DNA of 12,473 nt from Ramicandelaber brevisporus. Its lineage: Eukaryota; Kickxellomycota; Ramicandelaberales; Ramicandelaberaceae. The first letter of the stretch is position 1. Every line of letters starts with the position of its first letter. Where the stretch lies: assembly GCA_025201865.1 (NCBI GenBank), contig MU603008.1, forward strand, positions 13,665-26,137, given 5' to 3'. The translations under genes were made by a program, and so were the position numbers. Of this stretch, positions 1 through 7,401 are shown piece by piece. Below the pieces are notes generated by a model, which worked only from the letters and a program-made list of their open reading frames with translations, ran no database searches and was not told the origin of the DNA.

Positions 1-507
1 CTCGCCAAAAATGTGCAGCTTGCTGGCGCGGTACTTGGGGAACTTGGTGTAGAACTTGTGCATGAAGCGGTCCATGTCTGCGCCAATGTCCATTGAATTG
101 AACGTGTTCGTGCCGTTGGAGAAGCCGGTGTTTGGTGGAACATCGACGTAGATGACGTGGGCACGGTCGTTGATGCTGTATGGGTTGAACACAGGCTCGG
201 TGTCGTTTGCGGACATTCGACACGGGCCATTTTCCATGAGCATGGCAGTCAGTGAGCTAACTCCGGGACCACCGTTGAAGTAAAGAATCAGCGGCGCGTT
301 GCCGGGGTCTTGGTGGCGAGCCTCGAACAGCCAGAAGAAGTAGTGGCGGTCGCTCGCGGCATCGATGTATCCGCTGACCTGCTTGACTGACGGATCACAG
401 ATGGTTGGCGACTTGAAGGTAGATCTGGCCGCATCAGTCGACGACACGGCGACATTGGCGATGGCGAACGATGCAAGGCAGGCGGTGAGGATGGCGGAGA
501 GCTTCAT
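1..507 (-). CDS. Serine carboxypeptidase (peptidase family S10), N-terminal 169 residues, cut by the window edge
   Basis: The reverse strand reads from an ATG at 507 to base 1 without a stop, 169 codons. S10 carboxypeptidases remove C-terminal residues from peptides in the vacuole, the lysosome or outside the cell. The protein starts with a hydrophobic signal peptide (MKLSAILTACLASFAIA, about residues 1-18). The S10 oxyanion-hole and substrate-binding motif NGGPGVSS follows at about 78-85, then ENGPC at 92-96 and VDVPPNTGFS at 121-130. The last three residues are FGE; in the family this Glu precedes the nucleophile of GESYxG, so the catalytic Ser lies just outside the window. Two N-glycosylation sequons (NDT near 101, NGT near 131) suit a secretory protein. 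The propeptide looks very short compared with yeast carboxypeptidase Y. The usual Cys of GGPGCSS is Val here. Codons are strongly biased to C/G third positions, suggesting good expression. The family call is firm; the subfamily and exact substrate are not. Confidence 0.93.
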   Translation of the reverse strand, partial: MKLSAILTACLASFAIANVAVSSTDAARSTFKSPTICDPSVKQVSGYIDAASDRHYFFWLFEARHQDPGNAPLILYFNGGPGVSSLTAMLMENGPCRMSANDTEPVFNPYSINDRAHVIYVDVPPNTGFSNGTNTFNSMDIGADMDRFMHKFYTKFPKYRASKLHIFGE

Positions 508-1061
508 CGGGCTGGTGAAGACTGTTGGTGAAGACGGTTGGAGGATGTATCTATTGGATAAGGGAATGTTCAATGAGTGTTGTTCCAAATGCTGCTGTAG
601 TAGGCTGCCTGCTATGCTTTATACCTCCCCAGCCAAGGAATGATGACATGATTGTCAAGATCTCTATTTCAGGCTTCCTGTAGCTTGCCTAGAATCTGCC
701 AAGTTTGTGGCCGACAGATCTGCTAAATTAGAAGACCAATAGCTATCATGCTTAATCAGCACACATCCCCAAAACTGATGTCATCGACTGCTGTTGAAAC
801 TTGCTCAGGATCCGGGATGGGCAGGCTTTTTCACTGAGCGATCTCCTAATCCATCAAGATATTTTGGTCACTTGAGCTTGGCGTGTATTAATAGCAGGCA
901 CTGCGCCATCAAACGTGAGGTTCTTAAAGATGACACAGCCTTTCAATAACCTTTTTCATTAATACACTATAATACTATTAGAATATAAAAGGAAAATTAG
1001 GATCAAGTAGAGAGGAACATCACCTGGAATTAAGTAAATTTGGGAGGGGAAACACCATTGT
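508..1061. other. Intergenic region between the carboxypeptidase promoter and the helicase 3' end
   Basis: 554 bases without a convincing gene. The left part is the leader and promoter of the carboxypeptidase. The right part (about 940-1061) is AT-rich and should hold the 3' UTR and polyadenylation region of the helicase; I see no exact AATAAA on the minus strand there. A TATAAA on the plus strand at 984-989 has no plus-strand gene behind it. The middle has no repeat or RNA gene that I recognise. Confidence 0.7.
618..623 (-). promoter_or_regulatory. Probable TATA box of the carboxypeptidase gene
   Basis: The minus strand reads GGTATAAAGC across 615-625, a good TATA element in a GC-flanked setting. 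It lies about 110 bases upstream of the carboxypeptidase ATG, which leaves room for a leader of roughly 80 bases. No other TATA-like sequence is as well placed for this gene. The leader between it and the ATG has no long pyrimidine or adenine run. Confidence 0.5.
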
Positions 1062-4000
1062 TTACGAGGAGATGATAGTTGCAATGGTCTCTGCCCGAGA
1101 CGAGACACTGGCAGTGCTGTTGCCGCCGATAGTATCACGGATCATCGAGTCAAGCACCCTGCGCAGCCCATTGATCAACGATGCGACTCGGGTTGAGGCA
1201 CGGAATGTGAGCCATTCACCAAGGCAGATTTCACCTTTGTCGTGGTTCACCACAACACCAGACGCCGGACCAGCCATGATCAGCATGCCCAGCAACGGAA
1301 TGATGGAGACATCGCGCATGTACGATTTGACGAGCGATTGAGATGGTACCTTTGCAGCATTCGATGGCACTAGTGGGGCAACTCCGGCAGACTGGCTGGA
1401 AGACGAGCCAAAGAAGGCAACTAGCGGCGGATCAAACTTGATGGCATCAAACATGCACGAGGAAGGGTGGATGAACACGCGATGCAATTTGGGATGAGAA
1501 TCGGGCTTTCCATTTGCATCTGCTCGCTCGGTGCGTGTGTAGAAGCGGATCGCACGAGCCTCGGCATCCTTGGAAATGGCACCATGAATACTCTGCTCAA
1601 ACTTGGCATTTGGCATGACAACTTTGGCGACATTTGGCCACAATCCAGCGGCAATGACGCTCTTGGTGACTCTGGAAGACACTTGAATGGACGACGGCTG
1701 GACAGAGATTGCTTCTTCCATGGCGGTCATGAGCTGGTCTCTCGTGGTTAGTGCCTCACGTAGTGCAGTAGCAGACAAGAAATTCTCGTCACAGAATTTG
1801 CGCGAGACACGCTCGTTAACCTTGCCTCCAGAGCCCTTGTTGCGTCGAGTGGCTATTTCACGCCAGGCATCAAAAGCGGCAGCCTCGGCAAGCAAATCGC
1901 TATCAGCACTCACATCGGCATCACTCGCCTCAAAACGAGTCATCCATGACTTGCGAACACTACGAGCCTCCTCACGCATAGTCGGTTCAGAGCCAGCAGG
2001 TGGGTACCAAAACACAGAAGCATTGCGCGGACCAGAAAGCACGGCAGTTAGTGAGAGAACCTGCTCAAAGCAACCCATTGTGGCAGCTAGCACCAGCATC
2101 TTGGCAATGCGAACGTCGGCTGGAATGCGAGCCATGGCACTACCTAGAGGAGTCAGTGTCCATTGAGCGTTTGACTTGTTTGGTATTAATGCACCCATGT
2201 CATTCAGCGTTGAAATGGCTGCAAATACCGACTTTTGTGGCGGCGGATCAATAGCCTGGGCAAGAAACTCGACAATGTTGGAGTGTCCAATTGAGAGCAA
2301 GTCCAAGCAAAGTTGAGTGAGCGGCACGCGTTGGATTTCAGGCAGCTGGTGAGCCTCCATCAATTCCTGCTCGAGTTTACGAGTGAATAGCTTGTAACAG
2401 GTGCCAGGACGTGAACGACCAGCTCGACCTTGACGCTGGCGACAGGCTGCGCGAGATGCAAATGTCTCCACTAGGCAGCTGATACGGGTGCGTGGGTTAT
2501 ACTGACTCTCTTTGACGCGGCCGAAATCAATCACGTGCTCAATATCGTCAATGGTGATAGACGTTTCAGCAATGTTGGTGGCGAGCACAACCTTGCGGCC
2601 AGATTGAGGCCGCTTGAATACGAGAGCCTGCTCACGCGGTGTCAGTCCAGCATGCAGAGGCAGTATCCACAGCTTCAGACCCTTGCAGGCTTCACAGGCA
2701 TTAGTGAGAGCAGTCATGGCGCGGGCAATTTCAGGTGCACCAGGCAAGAATACCAAAACTGCACCACGGGAGTCGTCATTTGAAGTAAAGTGAATGTAAC
2801 GAACAACCTGCACAATCCATGATGTCTCCAGTGGATAGTCAATGGCATCACTAGATGAGCTACCATCATTTGACACGCTGCTGGAGGTTTCAGCCAGGGA
2901 ACGTTCACGTTCGTGAATGCGCAACACGTGCCGAGCAGCACCAGCAGACAGACCGTACTCTGCGACAATGTTGATTTCGGCATTCCGTTCAGCAGCACGC
3001 TCTTCTGGTGATAACTTGCGACGAGCTCGCCTGGTGAGTGCAGTGAGGGGCAGTGAGTGCACAGCCTGAGTAGAATCAGAATCGGCATCAGCATCAGCCT
3101 CATCAGTGTCATAGTCAATGTCATCGTCAGCATCATCTAATAGCCGGGAGTCATTGTTTGTTATTGTTGCTCCTGCTGTGTTTGATAATATCTGTCGATT
3201 ATCAGTAAATTGGCGCAGAATGTCCTCAATGTGAAGAACACGAACAGGATAAGTAAACCCAGGAATCTCCAGAACACGAGGTTTGCCCAGTCCCTCAATC
3301 TTAAAGTAATTGGCAAATTGGTCGGCATCCAAAGTAGCACTCATCAATATAACCTTGATTCCACTGTTGGATTTTCTGCGTCTAACTATGTCTCTTAGCA
3401 ATATAAGTAAGAAATCGCTGTCAACGGATCTTTCGTGAACTTCATCCACAATAACATGGCTAACTCCATTCAACTCTGGATCATCATGCAATCTGCGCAA
3501 TAATACACCTGTGGTACAGAATAATAATTTAGTGCGAGATTGATGCACTTTGGTATCGCCTCTAACGGCATAGCCAACAACATCACCCACTGTTTCGTTT
3601 CTCTCAGCAGCCACTCTCTCAGCAACTCCAATTGCAGCCACTCTTCTTGGCTGTGTACATATAATATTTGCATCTGATCCTTTCCCATTTCTAATCATAC
3701 TTTCCAATATATATTGAGGTCCCTGTGTACTTTTACCAGAGCCAGTTGCACCTCTAATGATTGTGACTGGATGTGACTGGATTGCCGATATAATATCATC
3801 GATGCATTTGGCCGCAGGCAATGATGCACGAATGCGCTGCATTGGGTCAGTTGTAGCTATAGCATCACGAGCACGTAGTCTTTGCAGTAACTCATCTGAC
3901 TCGCGCCGTTTGCTCGCAGCCGATTGGTCAGAAGTGCCGTTACGCTTTGATCGATTTCGCGATTTGCTAGATGTGACGTTGCCAGCTGATGCGGCGTCAT

Positions 4001-5762
4001 TTTCATCACCAGAAAGACTCTGAGAAGCTGATACATTCGGAGATGCAACGCTTGTGAGAAATGCGGATATGTTATCATCAATCCAAGATAAAATACCAAA
4101 CAACATTGGTTCACCGCACATAATAACTCCACTCTGTTCTAACATACCTTCGCTGATGACTGCATTCATCAGTGCGCGAGTGGTCTGAGACACAATTTGC
4201 GGCGCCAGTCTATCATCAGAGAATCGAAGCAGAGGAGTAATGTTTGGATACTGTACACCGCTAATGGACTCTGAGATGAATACATCAATGTGTGGCCCAA
4301 TGGCATCTGAGCTGACATTATTAACAATCAGATCATCAGGAATACTAATGGGATCCAGCATGAATCTAATAACTCTGCCATTATTAATAGTGTCATCCAG
4401 CCGGGTATCATATACTGCAGTAAGTGCCTCAACTTCATCTTTAACGTCATCTGAACGCATATAATTTACACTCGCCAAATAGTCAATCGATGATGGTGAT
4501 GAGTCGCTGTTAATAATGTTATACAATAGCTGAACAGTAGCACGATGTTCATCACCGTCACATTCATCATAAACACTCTGACAATGTTGTTCGCTATAAC
4601 CAGTTGAGCGCCACATTCTTTGCACTGCTGGAGACACTGCTCGGTTGGCTATAATTGTCACATCTGAACGAGACGTTGGTTTCCGCACAAATTTATCTGG
4701 CAATTCAGACTCGGAAATATTGACACAAAGCCATTCAATAGCCGACGAGACGGTCAGGGTTGAACTCATCTGTGAGGCAGCAGTAATGCAGCGTGCAATC
4801 TGGTTAGAATCAAATCCATGTTGAGCTAACTCACTCTTTAATTGCTGAATCAATGCAGAGTCGTGATTTGTAGGCTGCGGCGAGGGAGATGAATTGTTTC
4901 GATCATGCTGCTGAATAAGCTTTTCCGCCACATTTCTCGCGTTGTCACTTAATGTCACAACTGTAACTTCGTTTATATCAAACGGAGACTCTTGTTTTGC
5001 CGTATGGTTCGATGACGATGCCTTTGATGCTGCTGCTGCCGATGTTGCTGCTGCTGATGACGATGACTGCTTCGCTGAAGAACCAGAGTTGACGGTAGGA
5101 GAAGGGGCAGGTACAAATGGATCGGCAGCGAATGGGCCACGACCATCTTCGCTACCACCAGGCTTGCCGGGTGAATTACCATTGGCTACTCGGTCAGCCT
5201 CCCACACTGTCCACATTGAGCGAGGCGGATCTGGGGGTAAGCCGCGATACAGACTAGTGTTGTACGCGAGCCGGTGTAATGCGAATGTGGCTGCAACGTG
5301 TCTCCCCATTGTTGAGTCTGTGGCTGCTTTGATTGGGTCAGCTTTAGAGTCTGGATCGTATGCTTTGTAAGTGACTTTGACAACTGAACCTCGCTTTGGA
5401 TCATGCTTGGATATTGTCACGGAGCAGATAAAGCCAGCAGACGAGCCTCCACGTGCTGGATGCACGCTGTAATCAGGCTTTGACCATTGACTACGCTGAC
5501 ACAGCTCATGAAGAAGAGCATGCGGTGTCTTGCCTGTCCACCCTGGAAACGGCGGAGGAGGGCGTGCTGGAGCGGTCGAGTTGGCTGCGGCAGCTGCGGA
5601 TGACTGCGTAGCATTTTTACCGCCCTTGCTTGAAGAAGACGAAGACGAAGACGAAGACGAAGAAGACTTGTTGCTGGCCTTGGTATCCTTCGATGAGGCA
5701 CCTGCTGAGGAGGCCGAGACTGACTGCTTGGAAGCCGACTCCTTGTTCTTCTTTGGTGGCAT
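1062..5762 (-). CDS. DExH-box RNA helicase, DHX57/DHX29-like (fungal YLR419W/Ucp12 type)
   Basis: 1566 residues from the ATG at 5762. The open frame continues upstream only to a GTG at 5813; the ATG (MPPKKNKESA) has A at -3. The domains, in order, are: a Ser-rich low-complexity region with 13 Ser at 33-45; a dsRBD-like segment about 74-190 (GWTGKTPHALLHELC); a UBA-like segment 303-358 ending in ELPDKF; a second UBA-like stretch about 379-417; an RWD-like region about 435-565 (DEVEALTAVYD); then the helicase core. Core motifs are I GATGSGKST 671-679, TQPRRVAA 703-710, DEVH 773-776, SAT 808-810, TNIAETSIT 1062-1070 and QRQGRAGR 1109-1116. HA2/ratchet and OB-fold regions follow to the C-terminus. 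Family members are NTP-driven RNA remodellers; DHX29 acts in translation initiation on structured 5' UTRs, while the fungal branch is poorly characterised. I see no CCCH zinc finger, which DHX57 has. An acidic linker (876-897) separates the two RecA domains. The gene is divergent from the MRG gene. Confidence 0.93.
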   Translation of the reverse strand: MPPKKNKESASKQSVSASSAGASSKDTKASNKSSSSSSSSSSSSSKGGKNATQSSAAAAANSTAPARPPPPFPGWTGKTPHALLHELCQRSQWSKPDYSVHPARGGSSAGFICSVTISKHDPKRGSVVKVTYKAYDPDSKADPIKAATDSTMGRHVAATFALHRLAYNTSLYRGLPPDPPRSMWTVWEADRVANGNSPGKPGGSEDGRGPFAADPFVPAPSPTVNSGSSAKQSSSSAAATSAAAASKASSSNHTAKQESPFDINEVTVVTLSDNARNVAEKLIQQHDRNNSSPSPQPTNHDSALIQQLKSELAQHGFDSNQIARCITAASQMSSTLTVSSAIEWLCVNISESELPDKFVRKPTSRSDVTIIANRAVSPAVQRMWRSTGYSEQHCQSVYDECDGDEHRATVQLLYNIINSDSSPSSIDYLASVNYMRSDDVKDEVEALTAVYDTRLDDTINNGRVIRFMLDPISIPDDLIVNNVSSDAIGPHIDVFISESISGVQYPNITPLLRFSDDRLAPQIVSQTTRALMNAVISEGMLEQSGVIMCGEPMLFGILSWIDDNISAFLTSVASPNVSASQSLSGDENDAASAGNVTSSKSRNRSKRNGTSDQSAASKRRESDELLQRLRARDAIATTDPMQRIRASLPAAKCIDDIISAIQSHPVTIIRGATGSGKSTQGPQYILESMIRNGKGSDANIICTQPRRVAAIGVAERVAAERNETVGDVVGYAVRGDTKVHQSRTKLLFCTTGVLLRRLHDDPELNGVSHVIVDEVHERSVDSDFLLILLRDIVRRRKSNSGIKVILMSATLDADQFANYFKIEGLGKPRVLEIPGFTYPVRVLHIEDILRQFTDNRQILSNTAGATITNNDSRLLDDADDDIDYDTDEADADADSDSTQAVHSLPLTALTRRARRKLSPEERAAERNAEINIVAEYGLSAGAARHVLRIHERERSLAETSSSVSNDGSSSSDAIDYPLETSWIVQVVRYIHFTSNDDSRGAVLVFLPGAPEIARAMTALTNACEACKGLKLWILPLHAGLTPREQALVFKRPQSGRKVVLATNIAETSITIDDIEHVIDFGRVKESQYNPRTRISCLVETFASRAACRQRQGRAGRSRPGTCYKLFTRKLEQELMEAHQLPEIQRVPLTQLCLDLLSIGHSNIVEFLAQAIDPPPQKSVFAAISTLNDMGALIPNKSNAQWTLTPLGSAMARIPADVRIAKMLVLAATMGCFEQVLSLTAVLSGPRNASVFWYPPAGSEPTMREEARSVRKSWMTRFEASDADVSADSDLLAEAAAFDAWREIATRRNKGSGGKVNERVSRKFCDENFLSATALREALTTRDQLMTAMEEAISVQPSSIQVSSRVTKSVIAAGLWPNVAKVVMPNAKFEQSIHGAISKDAEARAIRFYTRTERADANGKPDSHPKLHRVFIHPSSCMFDAIKFDPPLVAFFGSSSSQSAGVAPLVPSNAAKVPSQSLVKSYMRDVSIIPLLGMLIMAGPASGVVVNHDKGEICLGEWLTFRASTRVASLINGLRRVLDSMIRDTIGGNSTASVSSRAETIATIISS
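5628..5667. repeat. GAAGAC hexamer repeat encoding the helicase poly-Ser run
   Basis: On the plus strand the hexamer GAAGAC repeats without error through the middle of this tract and is flanked by GAAGAAGAC at each end. On the coding (minus) strand it gives alternating TCG/TCT/TCC serine codons for Ser 33-45. The mixed codons make it a hexamer microsatellite rather than a pure triplet one. Read antisense it gives a spurious acidic peptide. Confidence 0.85.
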
Positions 5763-5985
5763 GGTTGATCTACTTTGTTTGAATCTCCAAGTTGTTACTG
5801 CTGCCGTGGTCACTGTTGTGGTCGCTGCTCTGGTCGTTGATAGAAAAGAAAAGTGAAGAAATTATTATTGCACGCTGTCTGAGAGTCTGGCTGCCTGAGT
5901 GTCTGAGTGTGCCAGATTTGCAAGCGAAAAACAACAACAATAACAACAATAACAAAAGAGAACATCAAAACAACGGTGTAAAGTG
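5763..5985. promoter_or_regulatory. Bidirectional promoter region between the helicase and MRG genes
   Basis: These 223 bases separate two head-to-head start codons and must hold both core promoters and both 5' leaders. No plus-strand ATG occurs before the MRG start. On the minus strand only one ATG (5963-5965) lies inside, close to the MRG start, so neither leader need carry an upstream start codon. Three degenerate 12-base units resembling GTGGTCGCTGCT lie at 5806-5841. Related TCTGAGAG/TCTGAGTG words lie at about 5879-5908. No clear TATA box is visible. Confidence 0.7.
5928..5956 (+). promoter_or_regulatory. CAA/AAC-rich 5' leader of the MRG gene
   Basis: An almost pure run of AAC/CAA and AATAAC triplets lies 30-58 bases before the MRG start codon. 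The leader here is almost free of G and T, so the mRNA would be unstructured, as in other CAA-rich leaders that are scanned easily. That it is part of the transcript is inferred from its position. Confidence 0.55.
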
Positions 5986-7347
5986 ATGAGTGGAGCGAGC
6001 GATCCTGCTGTATCCTCATCAGTTCAGACAGTATCAACAGCAGCAACGGCACCAGGTGTAACAGCAGCAACAGCATCAGTAGAGGCGGTTCAGCAGCTGC
6101 CGTCTTCATCAATAACTTCACAAAGCGAGCCAGTCGCTGTGAGCAGCAGCAGCAGTAGTGGTAGCAGTAAAAATAAGAATAATAGTAAGATGATGTTTTC
6201 TAAAGGAGAGAAGGTGTTTTGTTATCACGGACTACAGTTGTATGAGGCCAAGATTATAGATGGAGAGATATGGGATGGAAGTCAGGATGAAAGCGGAGCC
6301 AAAGGCCCTCATTATTCGGTTCATTACAAAGGCTGGAACTCTTCTTGGGATGAATGGGTTATTGAGGGCAGGGTACTTAAGATTACAAGCGAAAATATAC
6401 AATTAAAGAAGCAGTTGGAGAAGGCTGCAAGCACAAAGAATCGCAAAAAGAGTACCTCTGCTATTAATAATAACACTGGCACTACCAAGGGCTCACTTAC
6501 TGCCTCAATGAGTGCCACCGGAATGGATGATGATGCCACTTCAACTGCCGCTAGCACAACTATTAATGATGCCCGTAATTCCACCCCTGGCCCTAATAAT
6601 ACCACTACACCTACTGCAGGAGGAGGAGGAGGAGGAGGTCGCAGAAATATTACTCCAGCCACCGCCGCCGCCACCACCACTACCACCACTACAGCCACTA
6701 CAGCAACATCGCGTAATCGCAAGAGACTCCGAGATGATACAGTGGAGAAGGAGGTTGACTATATAAGCAAGCCAGAGATTCGATTGCCATTGGCCGTCTC
6801 ATTGAAATCTCGATTGGTGGACGAGTGGGAGCAAATTACCAAAAATCAAAGACTTCATAAACTGCCACGTGTTCCATCAGTTAATATGATACTGGATGCC
6901 TATAAACATCATAAACAGTCCCAGCGTAATAAGATGAGCACGCTGCCTGCTGGCATTACTGATGATACTCCTTTCGATAAGATCAAGTCTCGTCAAGATG
7001 AAATTGTATCTGAAGTACTGGATGGTCTACGTCAATATTTCAACGCAGCCTTAGGAACAGTTCTCCTCTACCGCAACGAACGTCAGCAGTACTCAGAGAT
7101 ACTAATTAGCCATCGTGGCAAGCAAATGGCTGATATTTATGGTGCTGAGCATTTACTGAGATTATTTGTACAATTACCTGCCTTCCTAGTACATACTGCC
7201 TTGGAAGAAGATGCTGTAGAACTCTTGCGTGCCCACCTGAACGATTTAATGACCTATATCCAAAAGAGATCAAATACTCTCTTTGCCTCAGAGTATGACC
7301 CGGCCCCCACAAGAAGCATCACTAGCGATACCTCATCCTCTAATTAA
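5986..7347 (+). CDS. EAF3: MRG15/Eaf3-family chromatin protein (chromo barrel plus MRG domain)
   Basis: 453 residues from the ATG at 5986; a GTG just before it is in frame but not a plausible eukaryotic start. Eaf3/MRG15 proteins belong to the NuA4 acetyltransferase and Rpd3S deacetylase complexes and bind H3 methylated on Lys36 in transcribed genes. The chromo barrel spans about 71-140 (FSKGEKVFCYHG to VLKITSEN). Aromatic residues Y86, Y114, W117 and W121 match the MRG15 methyl-lysine cage (Y26, Y46, W49, W53). A low-complexity Asn/Thr/Gly/Ala linker runs to about 243, with seven Gly and seven Thr in a row, then a basic stretch RNRKRLR that could be a nuclear signal. The MRG domain covers about 253-440 (RLPLAVSLKSRLVDEWE, LLRLFVQLP). 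The first 68 residues are a Ser/Ala/Thr-rich extension not usual in the family; a Met pair at 69-70 sits right before the barrel. The gene converges on the MFS gene. Confidence 0.95.
   Translation: MSGASDPAVSSSVQTVSTAATAPGVTAATASVEAVQQLPSSSITSQSEPVAVSSSSSSGSSKNKNNSKMMFSKGEKVFCYHGLQLYEAKIIDGEIWDGSQDESGAKGPHYSVHYKGWNSSWDEWVIEGRVLKITSENIQLKKQLEKAASTKNRKKSTSAINNNTGTTKGSLTASMSATGMDDDATSTAASTTINDARNSTPGPNNTTTPTAGGGGGGGRRNITPATAAATTTTTTTATTATSRNRKRLRDDTVEKEVDYISKPEIRLPLAVSLKSRLVDEWEQITKNQRLHKLPRVPSVNMILDAYKHHKQSQRNKMSTLPAGITDDTPFDKIKSRQDEIVSEVLDGLRQYFNAALGTVLLYRNERQQYSEILISHRGKQMADIYGAEHLLRLFVQLPAFLVHTALEEDAVELLRAHLNDLMTYIQKRSNTLFASEYDPAPTRSITSDTSSSN
6618..6638 (+). repeat. Pure AGG triplet microsatellite in the MRG linker
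   Basis: Seven perfect AGG units, read in frame as GGA codons, encode the poly-Gly run at about 212-218. About 22 bases further on, imperfect ACC/ACT triplets (6660-6705) encode an Ala/Thr run. Both lie in the disordered linker between the chromo barrel and the MRG domain, where length changes would be tolerated. Confidence 0.85.
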
Positions 7348-7368
7348 ATCAATGTTTTCAGCTATATC

Positions 7369-7398
7369 AAGTTAAGTTATATTAAGTTAAGTTATATT
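7369..7398. repeat. Perfect 15-bp tandem duplication between convergent genes
   Basis: The unit AAGTTAAGTTATATT occurs twice in a row without mismatch, at 7369-7383 and 7384-7398, followed by a decayed AAATTAAATTTG. It fills more than half of the 54-base gap between the MRG and MFS stop codons. Its AT-richness suits a shared 3'-end region for both transcripts. Confidence 0.9.
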
Positions 7399-7401
7399 AA
7401 A

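Noticed and set aside
984-989. Plus-strand TATAAA downstream of the helicase
   Set aside because: No plus-strand gene follows; the frame starting at 1072 is antisense to the helicase C-terminus. The sequence fits AT-rich 3' UTR.
1687-2166. Plus-strand 159-codon frame
   Set aside because: It lies entirely antisense to the conserved HA2 region of the helicase, with no recognisable domain.
4942-5370. Plus-strand 142-codon frame with acidic and alanine runs
   Set aside because: It is antisense to the Ser/Ala-rich N-terminus of the helicase; the runs are the complement of those codons.
5763-5813. Helicase extended 17 codons upstream to 5813
   Set aside because: The first codon there is GTG on the coding strand, not a normal nuclear start; the ATG at 5762 has a suitable context.
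7369-7398. The 15-bp duplication as a mobile-element target-site duplication
   Set aside because: The two copies are directly adjacent with nothing inserted between them and no inverted repeats nearby; it is a tandem duplication.
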